A stretch of 64,000 nucleotides of DNA from Peltaster fructicola (taxonomy: Eukaryota > Ascomycota > Dothideomycetes). The position numbers were made by a program, and so were the translations under genes. The stretch is taken from NCBI GenBank assembly GCA_001592805.2, contig CP051142.1:558001-622000 (forward strand), written 5' to 3'. The notes beneath the pieces were generated by a model. The model was not told where the DNA came from and made no database searches. It worked only from the letters and a program-made list of their open reading frames with translations. Numbering within the stretch: position 1 is the first letter of the stretch; the number at the start of each line of letters is the position of its first letter. Shown in pieces: positions 1-9,617 of the stretch.

Positions 1-1068
1 CGACAACTGCAACTTCACAAGCTCAAGTTTGAGATTCAGCAGGACATTCCGCGTACCCTGCAGCAGCTGGCAAAAGGTCTACACCATTTACACAAGCTGC
101 GTATCATTCATCGCGATATCAAGCCACAGAACATCCTCGTGGCATTCCCGAAGAAGTTCGTGGACAATGGCCCGCGACTGGTCATCTCTGACTTCGGCTT
201 GGGCAAGAACCCTCCAGAGAACGTCAGCACATTGATCGATCCAACTGGCAATGCTGGTACTTCTGGTTGGAAAGCTCCCGAGCTAATCTCACAACCCCAA
301 GCCGAAAGTAGACACAGCCAAGCTTCTCAAGGTGCCAATAACGATAGTGCATCGAATGGACTGCCTGCTGGTGTCAAGCGCGCTGCTGACATTTTCTCAC
401 TCGGCTGTCTCTTCTTCTGGATGCTCACCGATGGTGTTCATCCCTTCGAGGACGACAACGGCTGGACCCAGCTCCGTGAGCTGAACATCAAGCGAGGTCT
501 CAAGAAGATGGAAGTGCTCTCCCGCTGGTCTGACGCCTACGAACCCATGCAGCTGATCACATCTATGCTCGAGCAGGAGCCGGAGAATCGTCCAACCGCA
601 CTGCAAGTCCTCAATCATCCTTTCTTCTGGTCTCCAGAGAAGCGTCTCGCATTCCTCTGCGATGTCAGCGATCATTTTGAGCGGGAACCGCGAGGCGTGT
701 GGGACGATGGCTGGACTGGCGACTCATACCACCTCCGCATGCTTGAGAAGTATTCGCGGGAGGTCATCGGCAACGGCAACAACTTCCTTGCAAGCCTTGA
801 TAGAATCTTCGTTGACACGCTTGGCAAGCAGCGCAAGTACTCTGGCGACAGAGTGCTGGATCTCTTACGAGCGTTGCGAAACAAGAAGAACCACTATGAG
901 GATATGTCCGAGGAGGTGAAGAGGCGTGTCGGTCCACTCGCAGGCGGGTATCTGAAGTACTGGACGGACAAGTTCCCAAGACTGCTCATGGTCTGCTATC
1001 AAGTAATCCATGAGTGCGGTGTCGAAGGCAATGATCGCTTCCGTGGCTACTTCGAGAAAAGTTCATAG
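1..1068 (+). CDS. ire1: IRE1-type ER stress sensor, kinase/RNase C-terminal part (5' truncated by window)
   Basis: The reading frame is already open at base 1 and ends in TAG at 1066-1068, so only the last ~355 residues are present; the lumenal sensor, membrane segment and kinase N-lobe lie outside. Visible are the kinase catalytic loop HRDIKPQN (about 108-131), the DFG motif (about 199) and an APE-like KAPEL activation-segment end. Directly after the kinase comes a KEN ribonuclease domain: RNKKNHYEDM is its hallmark, followed by the GYLKYWTDKFPRLLM segment. A kinase fused to KEN is diagnostic of Ire1 (RNase L is animal-specific). The family senses unfolded protein in the ER, trans-autophosphorylates and cleaves the HAC1/hacA intron. 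The gene converges on the Trm140-like gene with 22 bp between stop codons. No intron is seen in this part. Confidence 0.95.
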   Translation, partial: RQLQLHKLKFEIQQDIPRTLQQLAKGLHHLHKLRIIHRDIKPQNILVAFPKKFVDNGPRLVISDFGLGKNPPENVSTLIDPTGNAGTSGWKAPELISQPQAESRHSQASQGANNDSASNGLPAGVKRAADIFSLGCLFFWMLTDGVHPFEDDNGWTQLRELNIKRGLKKMEVLSRWSDAYEPMQLITSMLEQEPENRPTALQVLNHPFFWSPEKRLAFLCDVSDHFEREPRGVWDDGWTGDSYHLRMLEKYSREVIGNGNNFLASLDRIFVDTLGKQRKYSGDRVLDLLRALRNKKNHYEDMSEEVKRRVGPLAGGYLKYWTDKFPRLLMVCYQVIHECGVEGNDRFRGYFEKSS

Positions 1069-1090
1069 TGTTGTCAAGCACGTCATTCCT

Positions 1091-2266
1091 TCATGTCTCT
1101 GGCCTCGAGAAGTGACCTTGTAGCCAGCATCGATACATCTTGATCTTCCTCTGACGGTTGACGAGCATTCTTCGATCAACTCCAAGGTCGACGACAGAAA
1201 AGTGAGCAGACGCAGAGCTCGAAGCGTGCTTACCAGTCCAGATGTCTCGTAGCTCGTCAACATCGAAGAAATAGACTCTTGTGCCATCGCCACGAACGTA
1301 GAAGTTCTCCTCGAGGTAACGGCCTTTCTTGAAGCGTACTTGTGCAAGATCTCCGCGTCCGTAGTCACGGAAGAAGATCTTGCCACCAGGTTTGAGTAGA
1401 CTGTGTGCGTTCTCGAGTGCTTGCGCCCATTGATTTGGCGACAGAGCCGAGAAAATGAAGATCATCATGATGATATCAACAGTGCCTGGCTCCAGACCTG
1501 GCGGTAGCACTGTGCCTGCAGCATCCCAGACATCTGCTTGCAGTACAGGCTCGGCCTGAGACGTGTATGCCTCCTGTGCTCGAATGACATCGATAGCCTT
1601 GCTGCTATAGTCGCACGCATGAATTCGAAGAGCTGGGTTTTGATTGAGAGCCAGCAGAGGAAAAGCTGTGTTGCCTGCACCGGCACCGACTTCCAGCAAT
1701 GTACAGCTGCCATAGTCAGCTTTGGTGATCTCGCCAAGGATTGGAAACTCCTGGACCAGCCACTTGCGATCTTTGAAGAAGTTGGCTTGGTTATTGCTGT
1801 AGAACTTGTCCCACCATTTCTCTGGCTTGTCGTTGAAGCGCTTCTTGTCAAAGTCAGACACCTGGTTGTCTCGCTGGAAGCTTGTCTGCTGCTCGATGAA
1901 ATCGTTGTACTGAGGGTCGACTGTCACATTATCCCAGGCATTGTGAGCGAACACATCGTCACCTTCTTCAAGGTATCGAGTACCGAATTGAAACGGGTCA
2001 CTTCGTTTCTCAGTATTCGTGCTCGATTGTTCGTTCGCTGGTCTCCGGACAGGCTCATACTTGGCCGGCACGCCGTACGCGTCTTCTCCCAGGTCTGCCT
2101 TATCAGGAACAGTAACATAGGCACGCATATGTTCCATTCCTGCTGTGAGCTGTTGGCGAGGTTGTTTACTTCTAGTTGGAAGATCGACTGTACATTCGCT
2201 CTCTGGAGAGGGTGATGCCGCGCCCTCTGTGCCTGTCACAGGCAGGTCCTCTGCGGCTGTCGCCAT
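1091..2266 (-). CDS. trm140: tRNA N3-methylcytidine methyltransferase, Trm140/METTL2 family
   Basis: A single 391-codon frame. The C-terminal two thirds is a class I SAM methyltransferase: motif I LLEVGAGAGNT, then HACDYSSKAI and SLLKPGGKIFFRDYG. The signatures WDKFYSNNQANFFKDRKWL before the domain and DLGVDRRMLVNRQRKIKMYR at the C-terminus are typical of METTL2/Trm140, which make m3C32 in the anticodon loop of Thr and Ser tRNAs. The N-terminal ~100 residues are polar and poorly conserved; there is no actin-binding extension of the kind fused to budding-yeast Abp140. A GTAAGC sits within the C-terminal DIWTGKHASSS stretch, but the frame runs through it into conserved sequence, so I keep it coding. 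It is divergent from COQ10, with 218 bp between the two start codons. Confidence 0.9.
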   Translation of the reverse strand: MATAAEDLPVTGTEGAASPSPESECTVDLPTRSKQPRQQLTAGMEHMRAYVTVPDKADLGEDAYGVPAKYEPVRRPANEQSSTNTEKRSDPFQFGTRYLEEGDDVFAHNAWDNVTVDPQYNDFIEQQTSFQRDNQVSDFDKKRFNDKPEKWWDKFYSNNQANFFKDRKWLVQEFPILGEITKADYGSCTLLEVGAGAGNTAFPLLALNQNPALRIHACDYSSKAIDVIRAQEAYTSQAEPVLQADVWDAAGTVLPPGLEPGTVDIIMMIFIFSALSPNQWAQALENAHSLLKPGGKIFFRDYGRGDLAQVRFKKGRYLEENFYVRGDGTRVYFFDVDELRDIWTGKHASSSASAHFSVVDLGVDRRMLVNRQRKIKMYRCWLQGHFSRPET

Positions 2267-2484
2267 CTTGCTCGAGATGCGGATCGGTCAAGCAGTATAG
2301 ATGACATGGACATAGACATTTTTCGAGAGAGTACAGCGCTAGTACGGATTGGGGTCATTCACATGCCGCTACAGCAAGCTGGTCGCAGATCATGATGAAA
2401 TACATCCTCTGATCGCTTTACTTTGGCATTGCTCGTGTGTTGTCCTTCGTCGTATGTGAGAACAGACACAGTCGTTACAGAAGC

Positions 2485-3183
2485 ATGAAAGCGATATTGC
2501 GTGCGCCGCACCATTTTGAAGCGCTCGTCTCGAAGAACTGTCTCTTACCTCAGTCATCCTCTCGCATATCAACGACCGGCCACTCTTTCATTCAGCAGCG
2601 CACGTTCTTACCAAACCCGTTCGGTAGCAGTACACAGAACCTCGCAGCATCTCGAGTCTTACCCTACCCAAGCAAGGCCGTATACCAGGTGATCACCGAC
2701 GTTGCATCCTACAAGCACTTCATACCATACTGCCTCGCCTCAGAGGTTCTGAAGTACTCGAATCCTACAGATGATGGCAAGAGATGGCCGGAGGAGGCGA
2801 AGCTGTTGATCGGCTTCAGTGGAGATGTCAGTGAGACATTCTGGAGCAGGGTATATTGCGTGCCAGAGACAATCGTTGAGACCGTTGCAGGCAGCACGGA
2901 AACGTCGTTGCCAGCAGATCAGATCAAGCATCACAACCCAAGATTACCCGCCGGACAAGATCCCGTGCGGAAGGGCAATGTGATGAAGCATTTGTCGACG
3001 AAGTGGACGCTACGACCACGGACGTTGTCTGGACAAGAGGCGACCGAGATACACCTGAAGATCAACTATGAGTTCGCAAATCCCGTGTATAGTGCATTGA
3101 GTGCAGCGGCATCGTCGAAGGTGGCGGACAAGATGATTGAGGCATTCGAGAAGAGGGTAAAGGTTATGGTCACGCAGACATAA
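2485..3183 (+). CDS. coq10: Coenzyme Q-binding protein COQ10 (START/polyketide-cyclase fold)
   Basis: The proposed product is 232 residues from the ATG at 2485; the frame is open further upstream to 2437, but the later start gives a Met-Lys-Ala-Ile-Leu-Arg beginning that suits a mitochondrial presequence. From about residue 50 it shows the START-like fold of Coq10: RVLPYPSKAVYQVITDVASY and FIPYCLASEVL, then the C-terminal INYEFANPVYSALSAAASSKVADKMIEAFEKR helix region. Coq10 binds ubiquinone in the mitochondrial inner membrane and is needed for efficient Q function and de novo Q synthesis. An insertion around residues 130-160 (GSTETSLPADQIKHHNPRLP) lengthens the central loop, as in many filamentous fungi. 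No intron is needed. Confidence 0.92.
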   Translation: MKAILRAPHHFEALVSKNCLLPQSSSRISTTGHSFIQQRTFLPNPFGSSTQNLAASRVLPYPSKAVYQVITDVASYKHFIPYCLASEVLKYSNPTDDGKRWPEEAKLLIGFSGDVSETFWSRVYCVPETIVETVAGSTETSLPADQIKHHNPRLPAGQDPVRKGNVMKHLSTKWTLRPRTLSGQEATEIHLKINYEFANPVYSALSAAASSKVADKMIEAFEKRVKVMVTQT

Positions 3184-3305
3184 GATGACAACGCCCATGT
3201 AAATATATGAGATATCCCAGCCTGCATATACGCGAAGTGTACTACTGCTATTGAAGCCTGAACGCCAGTCCAATTTGATCATTACTCGTCGATCTTTATA
3301 TCAGC

Positions 3306-4264
3306 TCAGTTGTTCTGTTGGCTGTTGAGGATCCTCAAGATTGCCAAGAAGAGGTTGAGGATGTCGAGGTATAGACTGATCTAAATAGTGTGTCAGCACG
3401 TATGTATTTGACCTAGCATTTCAAACTTACAGCTGCAGCAATCTCCTCCTCGACATGGTAGTGTCGAATGATCAGCTGAGTGTCGATCAAGATATAGCCA
3501 CTGAATACAACAGCAATGACCAGACCGTAGATCAACTCTGATGTGTGCGACTTCGGCAGGAAGATGTACATAAAGCCGAATAGGATCAAGCCCCAAAGAG
3601 CGACGCCCATGTATGGGATCCATGAAGTGAAGTCATACTTGGTCTGGCAAGCAAACAGTGACAGGAACACAAAGATACCCAATGTCAAAGCCAGCGCCAT
3701 AAGCACGATTCGGGCGTTGTACTATTGCCTCGTCAGCATGATCCACCTCAAACCCTAGATTGAACTCACGAATGATGTGATGACTGAGATACTGTATGCC
3801 TCCAGAGCCGTGAAAGCTCCCAACAGCACGAGGTTCATCGGATAGCGCTTACGCTGCCAGTATGTCGCCAAAAGAGTGCCTATTGCTCCGAAAAGACTGA
3901 CCCACATCATCCACTGGTTACTCTGAATCCACGTCTTATACGAGTTGGAGAAGAAACTGATCGAGCTGATTGCGGTGGTGAGGAGGATCTGGACGGTGAG
4001 GATGGCGTAGACCTTGCGAATGAACTGCATGCGAATAGGCAGTGTGGCCTCTGCAACAGAGCCGCCGAACTGTCAGACGTTAGTAGATGCCAGACGTCTC
4101 CGCCGAGCTTCGCATACCTTGAAGTCGTCTGGGATGTTGTCATCCTCTGATCGTGACTGTCCGGGTACTGGTTCAGCCTGGTATGATGGTGGCGCCTGCG
4201 AGTAGCTTGAGTCTTCGAAGCTGTCGCGCGTCGGCGCCGCCTGGTATTTCGTTTGGGCAGCCAT
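3306..4264 (-). CDS. bxi1: BAX inhibitor-1 family membrane protein (Bxi1/Ybh3, TMBIM)
   Basis: Four exons join to 270 codons: 4264-4118, 4069-3770, 3721-3431 and 3380-3306. The introns are 48, 48 and 50 nt with GTATGC, GTGAGT and GTAAGT donors. The N-terminal ~50 residues are soluble and Pro/Gln/Ser-rich (TKYQAAPTRDSFEDSS). After that come about seven hydrophobic segments, including IRKVYAILTVQILLTTAISS, MWVSLFGAIGTLLATY and ALWGLILFGFMYIFL. The C-terminal DTQLIIRHYH and YLDILNLFLAILRIL motifs are the classic BI-1/TMBIM ending. Known family members are ER or vacuole/mitochondrial calcium-leak and death-modulating proteins; which role applies here is not shown. It converges with COQ10, with 122 bp between stop codons. 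Confidence 0.93.
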
Positions 4265-4660
4265 AGTTGGGAGGTATCGCGACGGCCAGTGAGAAAGGTG
4301 TGTGTTTGTCGATGAGAGAGAAAGGTGTTCAAGGAAAGGCAAAGGTGTTGCAGCCCGGATCCATCGATGACATGTGGCTGTGCAAGCGTCATTCAAGGAC
4401 CCACGCTTTAATTGTTGGTATCAGACGGCACTCTGTTTCAGATCTGAGTGTGCAGAGGATTTGACTTCAGCAACGCCTTGTATACAACAACCTGCCGTGT
4501 GCATCATCGTAGTGAGTTACATGTGTCTTGGCTATGACCAGCGAACGCCTGAACGAGTGACTGAGACCGTGCCCATCCAATCCACCCCATCCCAGACCTT
4601 TATGCATGTGCTTGCTATCGTGGCTCTGAAGCCAAAAGACGAGACTTGTGGCTGACAAGC
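4265..4660. other. Intergenic, upstream of the BAX-inhibitor gene
   Basis: This stretch separates two minus-strand genes and should hold the promoter of the BAX-inhibitor gene and the 3' UTR of the unrecognised gene above it. I see no ORF with family resemblance, no repeat and no obvious TATA box. Confidence 0.5.
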
Positions 4661-5706
4661 TCATGGAGAGTGCCTTTGTTTGATCGCTATAGTCATGTCA
4701 GTCCGATAGTGAGTGGGTTCACAGCAGGACTCACTCTGGAAGATATCTTGAACCGCTGGCATCAGCTCATCATCGTCCTCATTCGCTGGACGACGAGCTT
4801 TCTCGTAGATGTACCTGCAGACCACAAGAGCTCGACCAGCGAGTTCTCGAGAGTCTGATCCAGTAAGAGCCCAGTTCAACTCACCCAGTCCGAATGTGCC
4901 ATGACCACGGCCCTCCGTAATCGAACGGAAGAGATTGTTGCCATAAGGATCCGGCCTGGTATAGGTTGGTTGATACCGTTGCACTTCGCTGAAGTCGAAG
5001 TCCGATCTCACCACAAACTCCCATGCCGTAACAATGATTGTGGCTAACTGGTCTTTGGCACTTGCTCGACTAGCATGGTAGAGCTTGAGGGGAACGCAGA
5101 TGTTACGCACTGCATTCAACCAGCTGGCAAGAACCTTTGATGTATCTGGTACGTCGTTGGGCGGGAAATTGGTTCGGATGTGCTCCAGCTGGCCAAAGAG
5201 CATTTGCAAGACACTGTCTGTCCACGAGCGATCCTGAACAGACACCACTCTGTTAGACGAGAGTTCGGTGAGCAAGTCTGGGTCTTGAGCAGCATGACGA
5301 CCAAGAGTTCTTATCGTTCGAAGCAGTTGATCGCTGTGATGTGTTAGATATCGTCTGATCAAGCATCGACGGCATACCTCTGTGGAGTGCCATCCTGAAT
5401 TTGTGCGTTGAACCAAGCAGATGGAACCATGGCTGCAAAGTGTAGGGACACTGCTTGCGTTGCAAAGAGCTCTCTTTTCTGTTCCTGCACTGCTGAGGAT
5501 TCCTGGTCGCTGTCATCTTCACCGTCGCTATCGACGATACGGCTTTGCGCAACATGACGAGAAGGCCGTTCCTGACGACCGCGTGCTTGAGCCTGGTCTC
5601 TTCTCATGCTGCGCGTGGTGACTGGCATTGCACCGTTCGATGAGCTGATGGTAAGTCGACTGAGATCGGGTATCTTTGCGCTCTGCGCAGAGCGTCTCGA
5701 TGACAT
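4661..5706 (-). CDS. Conserved-looking protein of unknown function, two or three exons
   Basis: Not recognised. Exon 1 is 5706-5378 and exon 2 is 5333-4661, separated by a 44-nt intron (GTATGC...CACAG), giving 333 residues. The first ~75 residues are basic and disordered, with SDGEDDSDQESS acidic patches (MSSRRSAQSAKIPDL start). From about residue 80 there is a largely helical globular segment (LFGQLEHIRTNF, ASWLNAVRNICVPLKLYH, AKDQLATIIVTAWEFVV) with no motif I can name. Near the 3' end, 4734-4687 looks like another intron (GTGAGT...CTGACATGACTATAG); it is 48 nt with no stop, so the frame survives either way and both forms share the same C-terminus. The acidic N-terminus suggests a nuclear protein, which is a guess. 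Confidence 0.6.
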
Positions 5707-7315
5707 GAAGATTTCGCAGCTTGATGGTGCTTCGATGAAGGAGTGGCGAGTGTGATGAGGGCTCTTCTGAGACTGAATTCAGAGCCGTTATATCTATGAC
5801 TGTGCTGAAGACTGGCTGTGCCACTGATCGTTCAACGAACACAGTAGCTGGTAGCCGTTCTTCCTCGACTCACATCGCAGTCTCGAGAGCGCCGCGCGAT
5901 TTGCACAGGTGAGTTGCCGGCTGCAGTTGTTGGTAGCCAGTCGAAGTGAAGGATACAACTACGAACGCCTCTTGGCTAGAGTAGCTGAAAACGAATGATG
6001 AAATTGTCTGACAGGTGGAACGGACGAACATTGAAGGAGACGCCACACTGCTAGACCTTCTCTTCTGGTTGACTCTTCCAACGTTTGTTCATCGTCAAGC
6101 AATCGTCTACAGACAGCAGTGTGTCGCAGCCAACATGGGAGACTTACTGTTTGATCGCTCAGAATAGATCGCGGTTCTCTCGCAGGACAGCGGCAGTCGG
6201 CAAACGACCTGGCTGTGCTCTGCATCTGAGGCTGGAGTCCAGGGCTACTTGACACGACTGATCTAGTGTAGGCCGTTGGGAGCTTGACTCAGTTTGCTTG
6301 CACATAGGTGAAGTCAGCTGCTTCCTAACTTGACGACGAGAACAATTGAGAGCCTATCAACTTCCGAGAAGGAATCACACTTAGCCTCTTGTATGCAGGA
6401 AAGGAAGCATGGATGCGAGTCCAGTGTGGGTGTCTGTGTATGTCCACCGCCGGCCAAGCCTGCAGCACTGCTGCCAACATGGCCTCGACATCGGCGTCAT
6501 AACACAGGTAGTGCTAAAGCGGTGGCACGGCCTTGTCGATTTGGATAGTTCGAGTGACGGAGTTCAGATGTGTATTTTTACGTCTTCTGCGCAGTTCCCG
6601 CGTGTAAGTAGAAGCCAGTGTAGAAGGACTGGATAGCAAGTAGAGATGAGGTCGCTGTGCCGCACACGTGCAGTGACATCAGCCACATTTCCGCGCCGGT
6701 CAGGAAGCACGACCAACCGCTTTCGCCAAGTGTAGGCAGGAGGACTAGGTTTTGATGGATCGTATGCGCGACATTATGCAATAGATGGGATGACGAGGAA
6801 GTAGTGGAGTGAAGAGTGGTCGCGAAAAGCAAAATGTCGTCTATGCAGCCTGCGGAACATGCCCGTCGACTAAGAGTGTGGCTGCACCTTGCGATTGCGC
6901 AGCATCGATTGGCTGGCGCTTCTCCCTCACGACAACTACTATTCTGATCGTCTATGGCGGTGCTGCTGTCACTATAACGGCCCTACGAAACGCGCATGAC
7001 GGCAATGACTGCTCCTCTTGCGCGTCTATGCATTACACAAAAGTTGGAGATACAACAGAGGATCGCAACATGAGACGAGATCTGAGACGACAGATCGTCG
7101 TATGATTGATACGAACAGTAGATCCGACTGGCAAGAATCTCTCCAAAACCATACTGAGTGCAGTGATGTCTTGCAGGGGCATCTCTCAGTCGGTTTGAGA
7201 CTGTGAGATTGCCTTCTCATGGATTATTAAGTCGAGCTAGTCGTACAGCTTATGCATAGACCGCGCAACTCTACGCTGCCCGCAGCTTGAGTCGAGATTA
7301 TGGGTACAGGGTGGT
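5707..7315. other. Gene-poor interval, 1.6 kb
   Basis: Only short overlapping frames occur on both strands, none with recognisable composition, domain or consistent splice structure. It should contain the promoter of the unrecognised gene ending at 4661 and the 3' UTR of the bZIP-like gene. I see no transposon termini or long repeats. Confidence 0.45.
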
Positions 7316-7874
7316 TCATCGCTCGTCGGTCATGCCAGTATCTGTATCAATGGAGGCTGATGATTCAACAACGCCTGATAAGGGCCGGAATGCTGGCCAC
7401 GCGGGTGTATGTCGGGCATAACGATCGAGAAGGTTGAGTCCAAGGCTAGACGTCCCGTCAGTATGCGTGCCAGCGTGAATTGCTCATGTCTAGACGTACC
7501 TACCTTGCAGAGCCGCCCGCTCGTGGGCCAGAGGTAGCATCGTACTGACTTGCACTACGCTTTTCCTTCTGTTGCCCTGTCTTGATGATGTGTTTGAGCG
7601 ATATTGATCCCCAGGGTGGACCAGTAACGTAGCCTTCATCCAGTTCTTCTGGTCGAGGTGGGGTATACGCTGCGCCGGCGCGACGTTCGTTCTCTTCTCT
7701 TCTCTCGTTGTTAAGACGTTCTTGTTTAGCTTTGTCTCTGAACTTCCTCTGAGCGACACGATTCTGGATCTTTCGTCGCTCGTTGGGATCGGTGACGTTG
7801 GTCCAGTCGTCTCGAGGCGAACTTGAATTAGATTGCGGACCTGCCGTTGAGCTGGATGCTGCATTGGACGACAT
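7316..7874 (-). CDS. Short bZIP-type protein with basic region but no clear leucine zipper
   Basis: Exon 1 (7874-7504) and exon 2 (7445-7316) join across a 58-nt intron (GTAGGT...CTGACGGGACGTCTAG) to give 166 residues. I chose the ATG at 7874 because MSSNAASSSTAG begins a low-complexity leader immediately before the domain; the frame stays open upstream to 8084. Residues ~30-65 carry a fungal bZIP basic region, DPNERRKIQNRVAQRKFRDK, with the N-x-x-A-Q-R-x-F-R core that contacts DNA. The following helix (QERLNNERREENERR) lacks a leucine heptad and soon ends in AYTPPRPEE. A later WGSISLKHIIKTG segment recurs, as I recall it, in other small fungal proteins of this type. DNA binding is likely; dimerisation by a standard zipper is doubtful. 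Confidence 0.78.
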
Positions 7875-9617
7875 GGTTGTCGGCGACCAGTGATCTTGGC
7901 ATGTATGCTCTTCTTCGCATAGCACTGAGTACATGAGACGGCCTGCCGTCGGTGCGAGCTGCGGAAAGCTCGTTGTTGTGTAAATATACAGGAGGAAGAT
8001 TTGCTGGCGATAAGCATCTGTTGTAGCGAGGGTGGGATTGTTAAATAATGGTGGATTAGCATAAGGATGATCAGAGTATTGCACAGGCTGCTTGATGCCA
8101 CATATGTAACAGGCTGAACAAGTTGATGCTGTTACGATAAGCGGCTTGAGGGAATCGAACTGGAAAATGGTTGTCTTTCAGGCAGGCCTCCTATGACTGG
8201 AACCAGATATGTATGAGTACTGGGACATGACGAAGGCAGGACTAGGCTACTGCCTCCGAATCCTTCGACACGCAATAGAAGTAAGGAACAAGATGGAATA
8301 GGGACTGCACGGCCAATGACTGACAAGATTGGCTATAAGAGATGTGAACAGCTAGCAGGCCTGGCGCACTTACTCTCCTGTAAGGTAAAGCAACGAGATG
8401 GCCGGCCAAAGGCTGAACACCAATGGGAAGGCTGTAGTGCAAGTAGCTGAGGTGAAGCTTTGTCTGAGCATAGCAAGTCGGCGATAGTGGAGCTTCGGCT
8501 GGAAAGTATGGCCAACACAACTTTGGGTAAGTCGTCATCTGCTACGGGACCAGGATGCTGTTGTCGAGGTCCGTGAGAGTCATCGAAACCTTGACCTTGT
8601 TCAAAGCTTAGTCTGCAAGACTCACATGAAGCCCGAAGGCACTCCCAGCGAGTTCCCGCCTGGAGGCCGCTTGTAAATTGACGAATGGGAAGCAAATAGC
8701 GCCTGGTGGTCCAATATGATGCAGGCCCAAGGAGTCGTGGAAATCGGCATACACGACTACTGCTTTTGCTGCGTGCCATTCCATCCGATCTCTAGGCTGA
8801 TCAGGGTTCATGTCGAAGCTCCTCAGCGAACCACTACTATGGTTATCTCATATCTCCAGTCGATCAGAGGATCGAGGGTGACACGTGCAGCGGCTGCTGC
8901 GATGGAGTTGCGGCTGTCAAAAAACACGGTAGCAGTTTACCAACAAGTAAGAAAGATAGCCCCTAAAACTGAGGCTGAGGTCAGCTCTGGAGAAAGTCTG
9001 TTCTTTACCGAGCTCTTCGGCCAGGACTGCGATCGGTATTGTGCTCCAACCTGCTCGACGAAGGTCTTGGTGCGAGGCAGACACGCCTCACGGCCGCATG
9101 CCGCTTGTGTTGCTGTGGTCAGGAGAACGCGTAGGGAGATTGCGAACGAGGAACTTCAATGACGCGGCAAACCCGAGCTGCAGGTTGATTTACAGCCTCA
9201 GGCAGCCGGCTGCAGTAGTGCGGACTTCTAGAAAACGACGATGTGGCGAATCATTGGATATAGCGATATGACGCTATGATGCGTGTTGGTCCGAGTAGAA
9301 TGGTCTTCGTCTAGGCGAGCCGAGGAATCACTCAGCTATCGCGACATTGTATCGTATAGAACCAGGCTAAGGAATGGAAGAGATAGTCGAGATGTCTTCT
9401 GTGGTGTTCATTCGTTGACCTCATATGACTGGCGCGTTTCATCGTGCTACATGATGTTGCGGTTGTGCCGGGTCGTCGTCGGCGATGCTAATAGCAGTGC
9501 ACGAACGATAGCAAGGCGCAACAGAGGCGAGAATACACTGATCGAAGATGTCAAGGAGGATGATGGCAATCATGTAGTCTAGCGTACAGCTACCATATAG
9601 ACCAAGTGAGCAGCAAT
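7875..9617. other. Gene-poor interval, 1.7 kb
   Basis: It separates the 5' side of the bZIP-like gene from the 3' end of the amino-acid permease. Several frames of 60-150 codons overlap on both strands with no sensible composition. A GAATCGAAC string near 8151 recalls a tRNA T-arm, but no cloverleaf forms around it. Nothing else is supported. Confidence 0.45.

Noticed and set aside
1200-1260. Possible intron in the Trm140-like gene at a GTAAGC near its 3' end
   Set aside because: No suitable acceptor; the frame continues into the conserved DLGVDRRMLVNRQRK motif.
8132-8230. T-arm-like GAATCGAAC string suggesting a minus-strand tRNA
   Set aside because: No complementary T stem, D arm or acceptor stem can be formed around it.
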